DNA from: Mycolicibacterium novocastrense | GTDB lineage: Bacteria > Actinomycetota > Actinomycetes > Mycobacteriales > Mycobacteriaceae | Assembly: GCF_001570485.1 (NCBI RefSeq) | Contig: NZ_BCTA01000002.1 | Span: 1-64,000, forward strand | Reading direction: 5' to 3' | DNA: 64,000 bases | Translations under genes and position numbers: made by a program | The notes under the pieces: model-generated | The model's database searches: none | Told to the model about the DNA's origin: nothing | Seen by the model: only the letters and a program-made list of their open reading frames with translations | Shown here: piece by piece, positions 57,534 to 64,000 of the stretch | Numbering within the stretch: position 1 is the first letter of the stretch | Layout: each line of letters starts with the position of its first letter

Positions 57534-58753
57534 GTCGAAGGTCGCCGGAGCAGCACGCGGAGAACTGGGATCTGCGCCACGAGGACTTCAACGATGAGGA
57601 GTTCCTCTACGACGTGTACGCGGTGATGCGCCGAAACGGGCCCTTCGCCCATACCGATTCGCCGTTCCTGAGCGCGACGCCCGGCGGCGCATGGGTCGCG
57701 GTGCGCTACGAGCAGTGCTACAAGATCCTGCAGGATTGGCAGCACTTCTCCAGCAATCCGACACCGGAGGCCTCCGAGCACCTCGCGGGCGACCTGGTCA
57801 TCACGTTGGATCCCCCGCGGCAGCAGAAGTTCCGCAAGGTGCTCAACCCGTACTTCTCGCCGGCTCGGATGAAGGCGCTTCGACCTCAGATACGTGAGGA
57901 GACGGACCGGCTGATCGACGGCTTCATCGAGCAAGGCGCAGGAGATCTGGCCGAGGTGGCTTGGCGGCAGCCCGGCGTCGTGTTCTTCAAATACCTACTC
58001 GGTATGCCGATCGACGATGTCCCGCTGTGCATCGAGCTGACCGACACCGCGCTCAACGGGGCGACCGAGGACTCGCGCATGGCGGCATGGGGCGGGCTCT
58101 ATCAACACATCCACGACGCGGTCGCAGCGCGCAGCACCGAGCCGGAGCACGATGACATGATCGATGTGCTGCTGTCGGCCGAGATCGACGGTGAGAAGCT
58201 GCCGTTCGCCGATGTCGTCTCCAACGCGATGTTACTGGTGCAAGCGGGCCTCGAGACCACCGCCAATGCAATGTCATTCGCCTTTCATCACCTGGCCACT
58301 CACCCGGCGGAACGCGACCGGTTGGCCGGGGACCGCGAGATGCTGCCCCGCGCCGTCGAGGAGTTCATTCGGTTCGGGGGATCGATACATGGAATTCCCC
58401 GCACGGTCGCGAAAGAGGTTGAGCTGGGAGGGCATACGTTCCGCCCCGGCCAGTCGGTCATCGTCAACTACGCCTCCGCTAACCGGGACGAGCGTGAGTT
58501 CCGTGACGCCGGCCGGTGCATCCTCGACCGTCGCGAGAACCGCCATCTCGGATTCGGTGCGGGTGTCCATCGATGCCTCGGTTCGAATCTCGCGCGCTTG
58601 GAGTTGCAGGTCGGTATCGAGCAGGTGCTGGCGCGGATGCCGGATCTCGCCATCGACCCGGACGCTTCGCCACACTTTCACGGAAGTTCGGTCACGCGCG
58701 GTTTTCGTTCGGTGCCCGTCGTCTTCAGCCCCGCCGAACGGTCCGCGGCATGA
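57530..58753 (+). CDS. Cytochrome P450, first of three in the operon
   Basis: A 407-residue soluble-type P450. I-helix oxygen-activation motif AGLETT (239-244), ExxR at E278-R281, heme loop [10 protein letters not shown] with cysteine at ~349, and the ANRDE turn. GTG at 57530 overlaps the preceding stop (GTGA). The LETT variant keeps the acid-threonine pair. Substrate unknown. No ferredoxin or reductase gene is in the window. Confidence 0.92.
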   Translation: MSRRSPEQHAENWDLRHEDFNDEEFLYDVYAVMRRNGPFAHTDSPFLSATPGGAWVAVRYEQCYKILQDWQHFSSNPTPEASEHLAGDLVITLDPPRQQKFRKVLNPYFSPARMKALRPQIREETDRLIDGFIEQGAGDLAEVAWRQPGVVFFKYLLGMPIDDVPLCIELTDTALNGATEDSRMAAWGGLYQHIHDAVAARSTEPEHDDMIDVLLSAEIDGEKLPFADVVSNAMLLVQAGLETTANAMSFAFHHLATHPAERDRLAGDREMLPRAVEEFIRFGGSIHGIPRTVAKEVELGGHTFRPGQSVIVNYASANRDEREFRDAGRCILDRRENRHLGFGAGVHRCLGSNLARLELQVGIEQVLARMPDLAIDPDASPHFHGSSVTRGFRSVPVVFSPAERSAA

Positions 58754-59799
58754 CGTATCGGATCGTTCAGTGGACGACGGGAAATGTCGGCAAGCGATCC
58801 GTCCGCGCTGTCGCACTGAACCCGCACCTGGAGCTGGTCGGGTGCTACGCGTGGTCGAAGGACAAGGTCGGCCGCGATGTGGGGGAGCTGTGCGGCATCG
58901 ACGCGCTCGGCGTGTCCGCGACCGATGACATCGATGCACTGCTGGCGCTGGAGCCGGATTGCGTTGTCTACAACCCGATGTTCGCCGACGTCGACGACAT
59001 GGTGCGAATACTGAGCGCCGGCATCAACATCGTCTCCACGTCCGAGTTCATCACCGGACATTTCTTCGGCGATGACCGCGACCGCATCGTCGGGGCCTGT
59101 CGGGATGGCGGCTCGACCATCTTCGGCAGCGGCATCAACCCGGGGTTCATCCAACTGTTCGCCGTCATCTCGGCCGGGCTGTCGGAACGTGTGGACAAAG
59201 TTTCGGTCGTGGAGGCCATCGACACCACCATCTACAACTCGCCCGCCACCGAAAAGCCCATGGGCTTCGGGTATCCCATCGACCTGCCGGAACTGAAGTC
59301 GATCACCGAAAAGGGCTCGGCGATCTTCCGCGACGGAGTTCTTCTCGTGGCCGACGCGCTCGGCGTCGAACTCGACGAGGTCCGGTGCGACGTCGCCTAC
59401 GCCCAGACCACCGAAGACCTACACCTGCCCGGGGACTGGCTGATCGCGAAAGGCTGTGTCGCCGGGGTGGACGTCGCCTGGAAAGGCGTCATCGGCGACA
59501 AGGAGGTCGTCGAGATCCGCGGTCGGTGGCGCAAGGGGCAGACCCTGGAACCGGATTGGGAACTCGACATGGGCTACACCGTGGAGGTTCAGGGCACGCC
59601 GACGATCAAGACCACCCTGAGCTTCCTTCCACCCGAGGGATTCGTCGGCGAGACGTTGGACGACTACATCATGCTGGGCCTGTCGATTGTCGCGATGCCG
59701 GCGATCACCGCGATACCCGCCGTCGTGGCCGCACCTCCCGGCATCGCCACGTACAACGATCTGCCGCTTCTGCTTCCGAGGGGAGTGCTCAATGTCTGA
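58750..59799 (+). CDS. DapB-like NAD(P)-binding dehydrogenase, copy 2
   Basis: A 349-residue protein of the same family as 49764: RIVQWTTGNVGKRSVRAVAL nucleotide-binding start, the WSKDKVGRDVGELCGID segment and the SGINPGFIQLF motif. ATG at 58750 overlaps the P450 stop (ATGA). The next gene is a third copy, and one P450 precedes and two P450s follow, so these dehydrogenases may oxidise or reduce an alcohol, aldehyde or amine formed in the same pathway. Confidence 0.85.
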   Translation: MTYRIVQWTTGNVGKRSVRAVALNPHLELVGCYAWSKDKVGRDVGELCGIDALGVSATDDIDALLALEPDCVVYNPMFADVDDMVRILSAGINIVSTSEFITGHFFGDDRDRIVGACRDGGSTIFGSGINPGFIQLFAVISAGLSERVDKVSVVEAIDTTIYNSPATEKPMGFGYPIDLPELKSITEKGSAIFRDGVLLVADALGVELDEVRCDVAYAQTTEDLHLPGDWLIAKGCVAGVDVAWKGVIGDKEVVEIRGRWRKGQTLEPDWELDMGYTVEVQGTPTIKTTLSFLPPEGFVGETLDDYIMLGLSIVAMPAITAIPAVVAAPPGIATYNDLPLLLPRGVLNV

Positions 59800-60850
59800 C
59801 AAAACGTACCGGGTCATTCAGTGGATGACGGGCGACGTCGGTCAAGTCGGAGTGCGACATTTCACGCAGTGCCCGATATTCGACCTCGTCGGCGTGTTGG
59901 TGCACAGCAAGGACAAGGTCGGCAAGGACGCCGGTGAGATCGCAGGCATCGGACCGACCGGAGTGGCCACGACCGACGATGTGGAGGCGATGGTCGCACT
60001 CGACGCCGACTGCGTGTTCTACACGCCGATCATCATGGACGTCGACACCGTGTGCCGGCTCCTACGCTCGGGCAAGAACGTCGTCACCACCAGTGGCTTC
60101 TTCCATCCGACCGAACGGTTTCGCGAGGGCGGAGACAAGATCCGGGCGGCATGTCAGGACGGCGGCACATCGTTCCACGCCGGTGGCATCCATCCCGGTT
60201 ACGCGGGCGACATACTTCCGCTCACGCTTGCCCGCGTCGCCAGCAGGGTCGACAGGATCGAGGTGTGGGAAGTCGTCAATGTGCTGACCGATGCCCCCAT
60301 GGACCACATCGACTGGATGGGGTTCGGCAAGGACAAGGGCCAGTTCCTCTCGGAGCCAACGATTCTCGGTCTGGGTGTGCCGTTCTTCGCGCAGTCGATG
60401 CACATGGTCGCCGACGGCCTCGGGGTGACCATCGACGACGTGACCGCCGCGGACGTGAAGGCCGCCGTCGCCACCGAGGACATCGCGCACGACGAAGGCG
60501 CGATCCCGCGGGGAACGGTTGCCGCACAACACCACGAGTGGACCGCCTGGGTCGATGGCAACCCGTTGATCGTGTACCACGCCATCTACCTGACCGCCGG
60601 CCCCGATCAACTCGACCCCGCGTGGGATTGGGGAAGGACCCGCTATCGCATCGTCATCGAGGGCGACCCGCCCACCGAACTCACGATGCACGGTCTGGTC
60701 TTAGCGGACGGGACCATGACACACCCGGGCTACACGTGGACCGCGATGGGTGCCATCAACGCCATTCCCGACGTCTGCGACGGCCCGCCCGGTTGGCTGA
60801 CCCACCTGGACCTCGGCCTCGTCCGCCCGCGCGGATTGGTCCGGAAATGA
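59792..60850 (+). CDS. DapB-like NAD(P)-binding dehydrogenase, copy 3
   Basis: A 352-residue relative of copy 2: RVIQWMTGDVGQVGVRHF start, HSKDKVGKDAGEIAGIG and the FHAGGIHPGYAGDILPL motif. It overlaps copy 2 by 8 bp and the VOC gene by 4 bp (ATGA). Copies 2 and 3 are divergent enough in the middle to suggest distinct substrates or a heteromer. Confidence 0.85.
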   Translation: MSDKTYRVIQWMTGDVGQVGVRHFTQCPIFDLVGVLVHSKDKVGKDAGEIAGIGPTGVATTDDVEAMVALDADCVFYTPIIMDVDTVCRLLRSGKNVVTTSGFFHPTERFREGGDKIRAACQDGGTSFHAGGIHPGYAGDILPLTLARVASRVDRIEVWEVVNVLTDAPMDHIDWMGFGKDKGQFLSEPTILGLGVPFFAQSMHMVADGLGVTIDDVTAADVKAAVATEDIAHDEGAIPRGTVAAQHHEWTAWVDGNPLIVYHAIYLTAGPDQLDPAWDWGRTRYRIVIEGDPPTELTMHGLVLADGTMTHPGYTWTAMGAINAIPDVCDGPPGWLTHLDLGLVRPRGLVRK

Positions 60851-61266
60851 CCGCCGAACCACTGCAGTTGCACCACGTCGTGTTCGCGGTGGCACCGGAA
60901 CGGCGGGTCGCGATGGCGTCGCTGTTCACCGACCTCGGCTTCGCATTCGAAGAAGCCGAACTGACCGAACTCGGCGTGCGCGTCCACCTGGATTGGAACC
61001 GGGGGATCGAGCTGATCAGCCCGGTTCCCGGCTCGACGGCCTCGGTGGCGAACTACGTCAACGACTTCCTCGAGCGTCGGGGTGACGGTGTCTACACGGT
61101 GGTGCTGCGGGTGCCCGACGCCTCGGCGGCGGAATCGGTCGCGCAGCGCTACGGCTCGACCACCCGCTTCCGCCAGGGCTTCTCCGGAGAGGGTTCGTAT
61201 CTCGACGAGATCGACCTGTCGGTCCTGGGCCTTCCGCTGACGTTTCTGGCCACCAACGTGTCATGA
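60847..61266 (+). CDS. VOC (glyoxalase-fold) protein
   Basis: A 139-residue glyoxalase/bleomycin-resistance/dioxygenase-fold protein: LQLHHVVFAVAPERRVAMAS start (histidine in a metal-binding position), GIELISPVPGS middle and a C-terminal DEIDLSVLGLPLTFL strand. It resembles methylmalonyl-CoA-epimerase-like VOC proteins more than ring-cleaving dioxygenases, but the reaction is unknown. Coupled on both sides by 4-bp overlaps. Confidence 0.75.
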   Translation: MTAEPLQLHHVVFAVAPERRVAMASLFTDLGFAFEEAELTELGVRVHLDWNRGIELISPVPGSTASVANYVNDFLERRGDGVYTVVLRVPDASAAESVAQRYGSTTRFRQGFSGEGSYLDEIDLSVLGLPLTFLATNVS

Positions 61267-62438
61267 GCGAGGGTTCGGGGTTGACGCAGGTCCTCTACGA
61301 GGACCTGCCGATGGCGCGGGACCGCGGTGCGGGCTGGGCCAAGCTGCGCGACCTCGGCCCGCTGCTCTACGGCGAGGGCTGGTATTACTTCACCCGCCGC
61401 GAGGATGTGCTTTCCGCACTGCGCGATCCGGAAACGTTCTCGTCGAGAACCGACTACGACGACATGATCAGCCCGGTGCCCCTGGTGCCGCTGGGGTTCG
61501 ATCCTCCCGAACACACCCGCTACCGCCGGCTCCTGCATCCGTACTTCAGCCCCCAGACGCTGAGCGCGCTGCTGCCGTCGCTGCAGGCGCAGGTGATCGA
61601 CATCATCGACGAGATCGCCGACCGTTCCGAGTGTGAAGTGATGGCCGATCTCGCGATCCCGTATCCCTCGCAGGTCTTCCTCACCCTCTTCGGCCTTCCG
61701 CTCGACGACCGCGAACGGCTGATCGCCTGGAAGGACGCGATCATCGCGGTCAGCCTGGCGACCGATCCCAACAGCGTGGACCTGACCCCGGCAGCCGAAC
61801 TCTTCGGCTATCTCGCCGAAGCCGTTCAGGCACAGCGGGAGTCGCCACAGGTGGGCATACTGTCCGACGTGCTCCACGGCGAGGATGCGCTGTCCGACGC
61901 CGAAGCCACGGGGATGTCGCTGGTGTTCGTCCTCGCGGGCCTGGACACCGTCACCGCCTCGATCGGCGCCGCGATGCTGGAGCTGGCCCGTCGCCCGGAT
62001 CTGCGCCGGCACCTGCGCGAGAACCCCGACCACGTCGGCGCGTTCGTCGAGGAGGTGATCCGGTTGGAGCCCGCGGCGCCGGTGCTCGGGCGCGTGACCA
62101 CCCGGCCGGTGACCGTCGCGGGCGTCACCTTGCCGGCCGGATCACAGGTTCGACTCTGTGTCGGCGCGATCAACCGTGACGGAAGCGATCCACACTCCGG
62201 CGACGACCTGGTGATGGACGGCAAGTTGCACAAGCACTGGGGCTTCGGCGGCGGTCCGCACCGATGCCTGGGAGCCCACCTGGCCCGGATGGAGCTGAGG
62301 CTGGTCGTAACCGAATGGCTTACGCGCATATCGGATTTCGACCTGATCGAGGGCTACGTCCCGGAGATTACGTGGCCCTCGGCGACCTGCTCGCTGCGAG
62401 AGCTCCCCCTGAGGATCCGCGCGGGGACGGCGCCATGA
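61263..62438 (+). CDS. Cytochrome P450, second of three in the operon
   Basis: A 391-residue P450. I helix LAGLDTVTAS (AGLDT at 225-229, so the second threonine of the usual motif is valine), ExxR E264-R267, heme loop FGGGPHRCLG with cysteine at ~335. ATG at 61263 overlaps the VOC stop. AGLDTV in place of AGxDTT is an unusual but tolerated change in the proton-relay region. Substrate unknown. Confidence 0.92.
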   Translation: MSEGSGLTQVLYEDLPMARDRGAGWAKLRDLGPLLYGEGWYYFTRREDVLSALRDPETFSSRTDYDDMISPVPLVPLGFDPPEHTRYRRLLHPYFSPQTLSALLPSLQAQVIDIIDEIADRSECEVMADLAIPYPSQVFLTLFGLPLDDRERLIAWKDAIIAVSLATDPNSVDLTPAAELFGYLAEAVQAQRESPQVGILSDVLHGEDALSDAEATGMSLVFVLAGLDTVTASIGAAMLELARRPDLRRHLRENPDHVGAFVEEVIRLEPAAPVLGRVTTRPVTVAGVTLPAGSQVRLCVGAINRDGSDPHSGDDLVMDGKLHKHWGFGGGPHRCLGAHLARMELRLVVTEWLTRISDFDLIEGYVPEITWPSATCSLRELPLRIRAGTAP

Positions 62439-63661
62439 CCCTCGGAGCGGCCAAACCCAGCGTCTTCGACGCCGGACTGCCGACGCTGACCTACGACATC
62501 ACAGCGACCCCCCAGGAGATCTACCCTCAGTTTCGCGCGGCGCAGCAGGAAGCGCCGATCGCGCTCGGCCCGATCGGCCCGGAGGTGCTGTCCTACGAAC
62601 TGGCCAGGACCGTTCTGCGTGACCCGCGCTTCGGAATCCCGCAGGGCATACACCTGTCCGCACATGGGATCACCTCAGGGGAGTTGTGGGACAGGGTGAC
62701 CCGCAGCATCCTGAATATGGACGGCGAGGAGCACCGCCGATTGCGCGGGTTGGTGTCGAAGGCATTCACACCACGCGGGACGGCGCGCATGGACCCCACC
62801 ATCCACACCGTGGTCAACGAACTGATCGACCGAGTCGCCGCCCGCGGCCGGTGCGAATTCGTCGACGACATCGCCAGGCCGTACCCGATCCCGGTCATCT
62901 GCGCGCTTTTGGGCGCGCCCCGCCGGGATTGGCAGCGGTTCTCCCGGTGGGCCGAGGACATCTTCAAGATCGTCAGCTTCGACTGCGATCTGGCCGAGGA
63001 AGAGCCGGTGGTCCTCAAGGCGTGGGACGAATTCGACGCCTACATCGACGAGATGATCACCCACCGGCGCGAGGACCTCACCGACGATCTGCTCTCCGAG
63101 CTGATCCGCACCGAAGACGACGGCGACCGACTCAACGCGGGGGAGCTTCGCATGCTGGCGTTCAGCATCCTGATCGCGGGCACCGACACCACCCGAAGCC
63201 AACTGGCGGCGTCCATGCAGGTGTTGTGCGAGCATCCCGAGCAATGGGAGCTGCTGCGCGACCAGCCCGGACTCGCGATGTGCGCCGTCGAAGAGACGAT
63301 GCGACATTCGCCGTCGATGTGCAGCACCGTGCGCAGCGCCCTTCACGACGTCACCATCGGTGAATACACCTTCCCCGCGGGCACATTCATCATCGTGAAC
63401 ACCTACGCGGCCAACCGCGATCCGGCCATCTACGATGATCCGACCCGTTTCGACATCACCCGTGCCGATCCGCCACCGATCCTCACCTTCGGCGGCGGCG
63501 CACACTACTGCCTGGGTGCCAACCTCGCCCGACGCGAGCTCTGCGAGGCCCTGGTCATCATCGCGCGACGCATGCCGAACCCGCGCGTCACCGGGCCGGC
63601 GCCGTGGAAGCCGCTGTTGGGCATGAGCGGACCGACGAGCCTGCCGATAGAGTTCGGCTGA
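62435..63661 (+). CDS. Cytochrome P450, third of three in the operon
   Basis: A 408-residue P450 with AGTDTT at 248-253, ExxR E287-R290 and heme loop FGGGAHYCLG with cysteine at ~359; the CDLAEEE loop before the G helix is distinctive. ATG at 62435 overlaps the preceding stop. Its TGA overlaps the ATG of the ERG2-like gene. The three P450s in the operon are clearly different from one another, so they probably act at different positions or on successive intermediates. Confidence 0.92.
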   Translation: MTLGAAKPSVFDAGLPTLTYDITATPQEIYPQFRAAQQEAPIALGPIGPEVLSYELARTVLRDPRFGIPQGIHLSAHGITSGELWDRVTRSILNMDGEEHRRLRGLVSKAFTPRGTARMDPTIHTVVNELIDRVAARGRCEFVDDIARPYPIPVICALLGAPRRDWQRFSRWAEDIFKIVSFDCDLAEEEPVVLKAWDEFDAYIDEMITHRREDLTDDLLSELIRTEDDGDRLNAGELRMLAFSILIAGTDTTRSQLAASMQVLCEHPEQWELLRDQPGLAMCAVEETMRHSPSMCSTVRSALHDVTIGEYTFPAGTFIIVNTYAANRDPAIYDDPTRFDITRADPPPILTFGGGAHYCLGANLARRELCEALVIIARRMPNPRVTGPAPWKPLLGMSGPTSLPIEFG

Positions 63662-64000
63662 TGCGTTACCAGATCGACCCCGACGTGCTGCACGGCGTCG
63701 CTGCCCAGCTCGTCGGACTGCCCACCGGCGCACTGACCACCCGCGCCGTCGAATTGCTCGCCGAGGCGTACCCCGACCTCATCGATGCGGAACCCGGACG
63801 GTGGGTGGCGAGCAAAGCAGGCGGAATCCTCGGCAAGGTCCGGTTCGTGTACTTCAGTCCGCGCGAGTACATCGTGATCTTCGGTTCGCCGACGGGCACG
63901 CAGGGCTTCTCCGGACGCTACAAGCGGGTGCAGATTCACAAGTTCCTGATGGCCGGACGTATCGACTCCTACGACCTGGAATCCGACGACAGCGCCGCGA
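63661..64000 (+). CDS. ERG2 / sigma-1-receptor-like protein, 5' part
   Basis: The first 113 residues, cut by the window edge, match the ERG2 (C-8 sterol isomerase) and sigma-1 receptor family: YQIDPDVLHGVA, a GRWVASKAGGILGKV segment aligning with the WVFNNAGGAMG stretch, and SPREYIVIFGSPTGTQGFSGRY, which aligns with [20 protein letters not shown] of sigma-1. The position of the conserved aspartate of sigma-1 (ISDT) is taken by histidine 93 here (QIHK). ATG at 63661 overlaps the P450 stop (TGATG). The family is rare in bacteria. It may bind or isomerise a sterol-like ring system, which is inference. Confidence 0.82.
   Translation, partial: MRYQIDPDVLHGVAAQLVGLPTGALTTRAVELLAEAYPDLIDAEPGRWVASKAGGILGKVRFVYFSPREYIVIFGSPTGTQGFSGRYKRVQIHKFLMAGRIDSYDLESDDSAA

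Overview
The window is a high-GC actinobacterial chromosome segment, and gene content and order identify it as a mycobacterium of the rapidly growing or environmental (Mycolicibacterium) type. Two thirds of the diagnostic evidence is synteny recalled from M. tuberculosis: the 5S rRNA end, ogt and alkA, then an adenylate cyclase, nucS, a small zinc-ribbon protein, methylmalonyl-CoA epimerase, fadA4, a thioredoxin-like protein, glgB, glgE, glgP, dinG, pncB, clpS, a DUF2017 gene, a P1 peptidase, mec, cysO, cysM, a rhomboid protease, murI, an Rv1339-like phosphodiesterase, rph, rdgB, a DUF3817 gene and lprD. This is the Rv1316c to Rv1343c block. A WhiB6-like regulator, an MspA-like porin, mycofactocin-type SDR features and many P450s fit the same genus.

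Layout. Positions 1-3.2 kb hold the rrn operon end with its terminator and the alkylation-repair genes ogt and alkA. Positions 3.3-16.1 kb are an accessory island of lipid or steroid-type catabolic genes: SDR, GntR regulator, amidohydrolase, CoA-transferase, DUF35 and thiolase-like aldolase partner, P450s, TetR and a carotenoid oxygenase, ending in a glutaminase. In this island a CoA-transferase gene has an in-frame stop and a P450 gene is frame-disrupted. Positions 16.1-45.4 kb are the conserved core: cAMP synthesis, mismatch repair, alpha-glucan metabolism (GlgE, GlgB, GlgP), NAD salvage, ClpS, the CysO-Mec-CysM sulfur-carrier cysteine pathway, MurI, cAMP breakdown, RNA and nucleotide housekeeping, and a tRNA-Leu(UAG). 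An MspA-family porin gene here is frameshifted. Positions 45.4-51.6 kb are regulators and a second amidohydrolase/DapB-like/SDR set.

Positions 51.7-64 kb are the most unusual part. Two related TetR regulators and three matching TTGACT-type palindromes control a run of genes read left to right: a six-helix membrane protein, a 35-residue tryptophan-rich micropeptide, a von Willebrand A protein of NorD/CbbO type, a NorQ/CbbQ/MoxR-type AAA+ ATPase, a 42-residue one-helix peptide, a near-duplicate of the six-helix protein, a one-helix protein, three P450s, two DapB-like dehydrogenases, a VOC protein and, cut by the window edge, a protein of the eukaryotic ERG2/sigma-1-receptor family. Almost every junction from 56.3 kb on is a start/stop overlap, so this looks like one translationally coupled operon. 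My inference is a metal-centre or membrane-oxygenase maturation module tied to a P450-based pathway for a sterol-like or other polycyclic lipid. The substrate cannot be read from the sequence.

All family calls are from reading motifs and remembered relatives. No searches were run.
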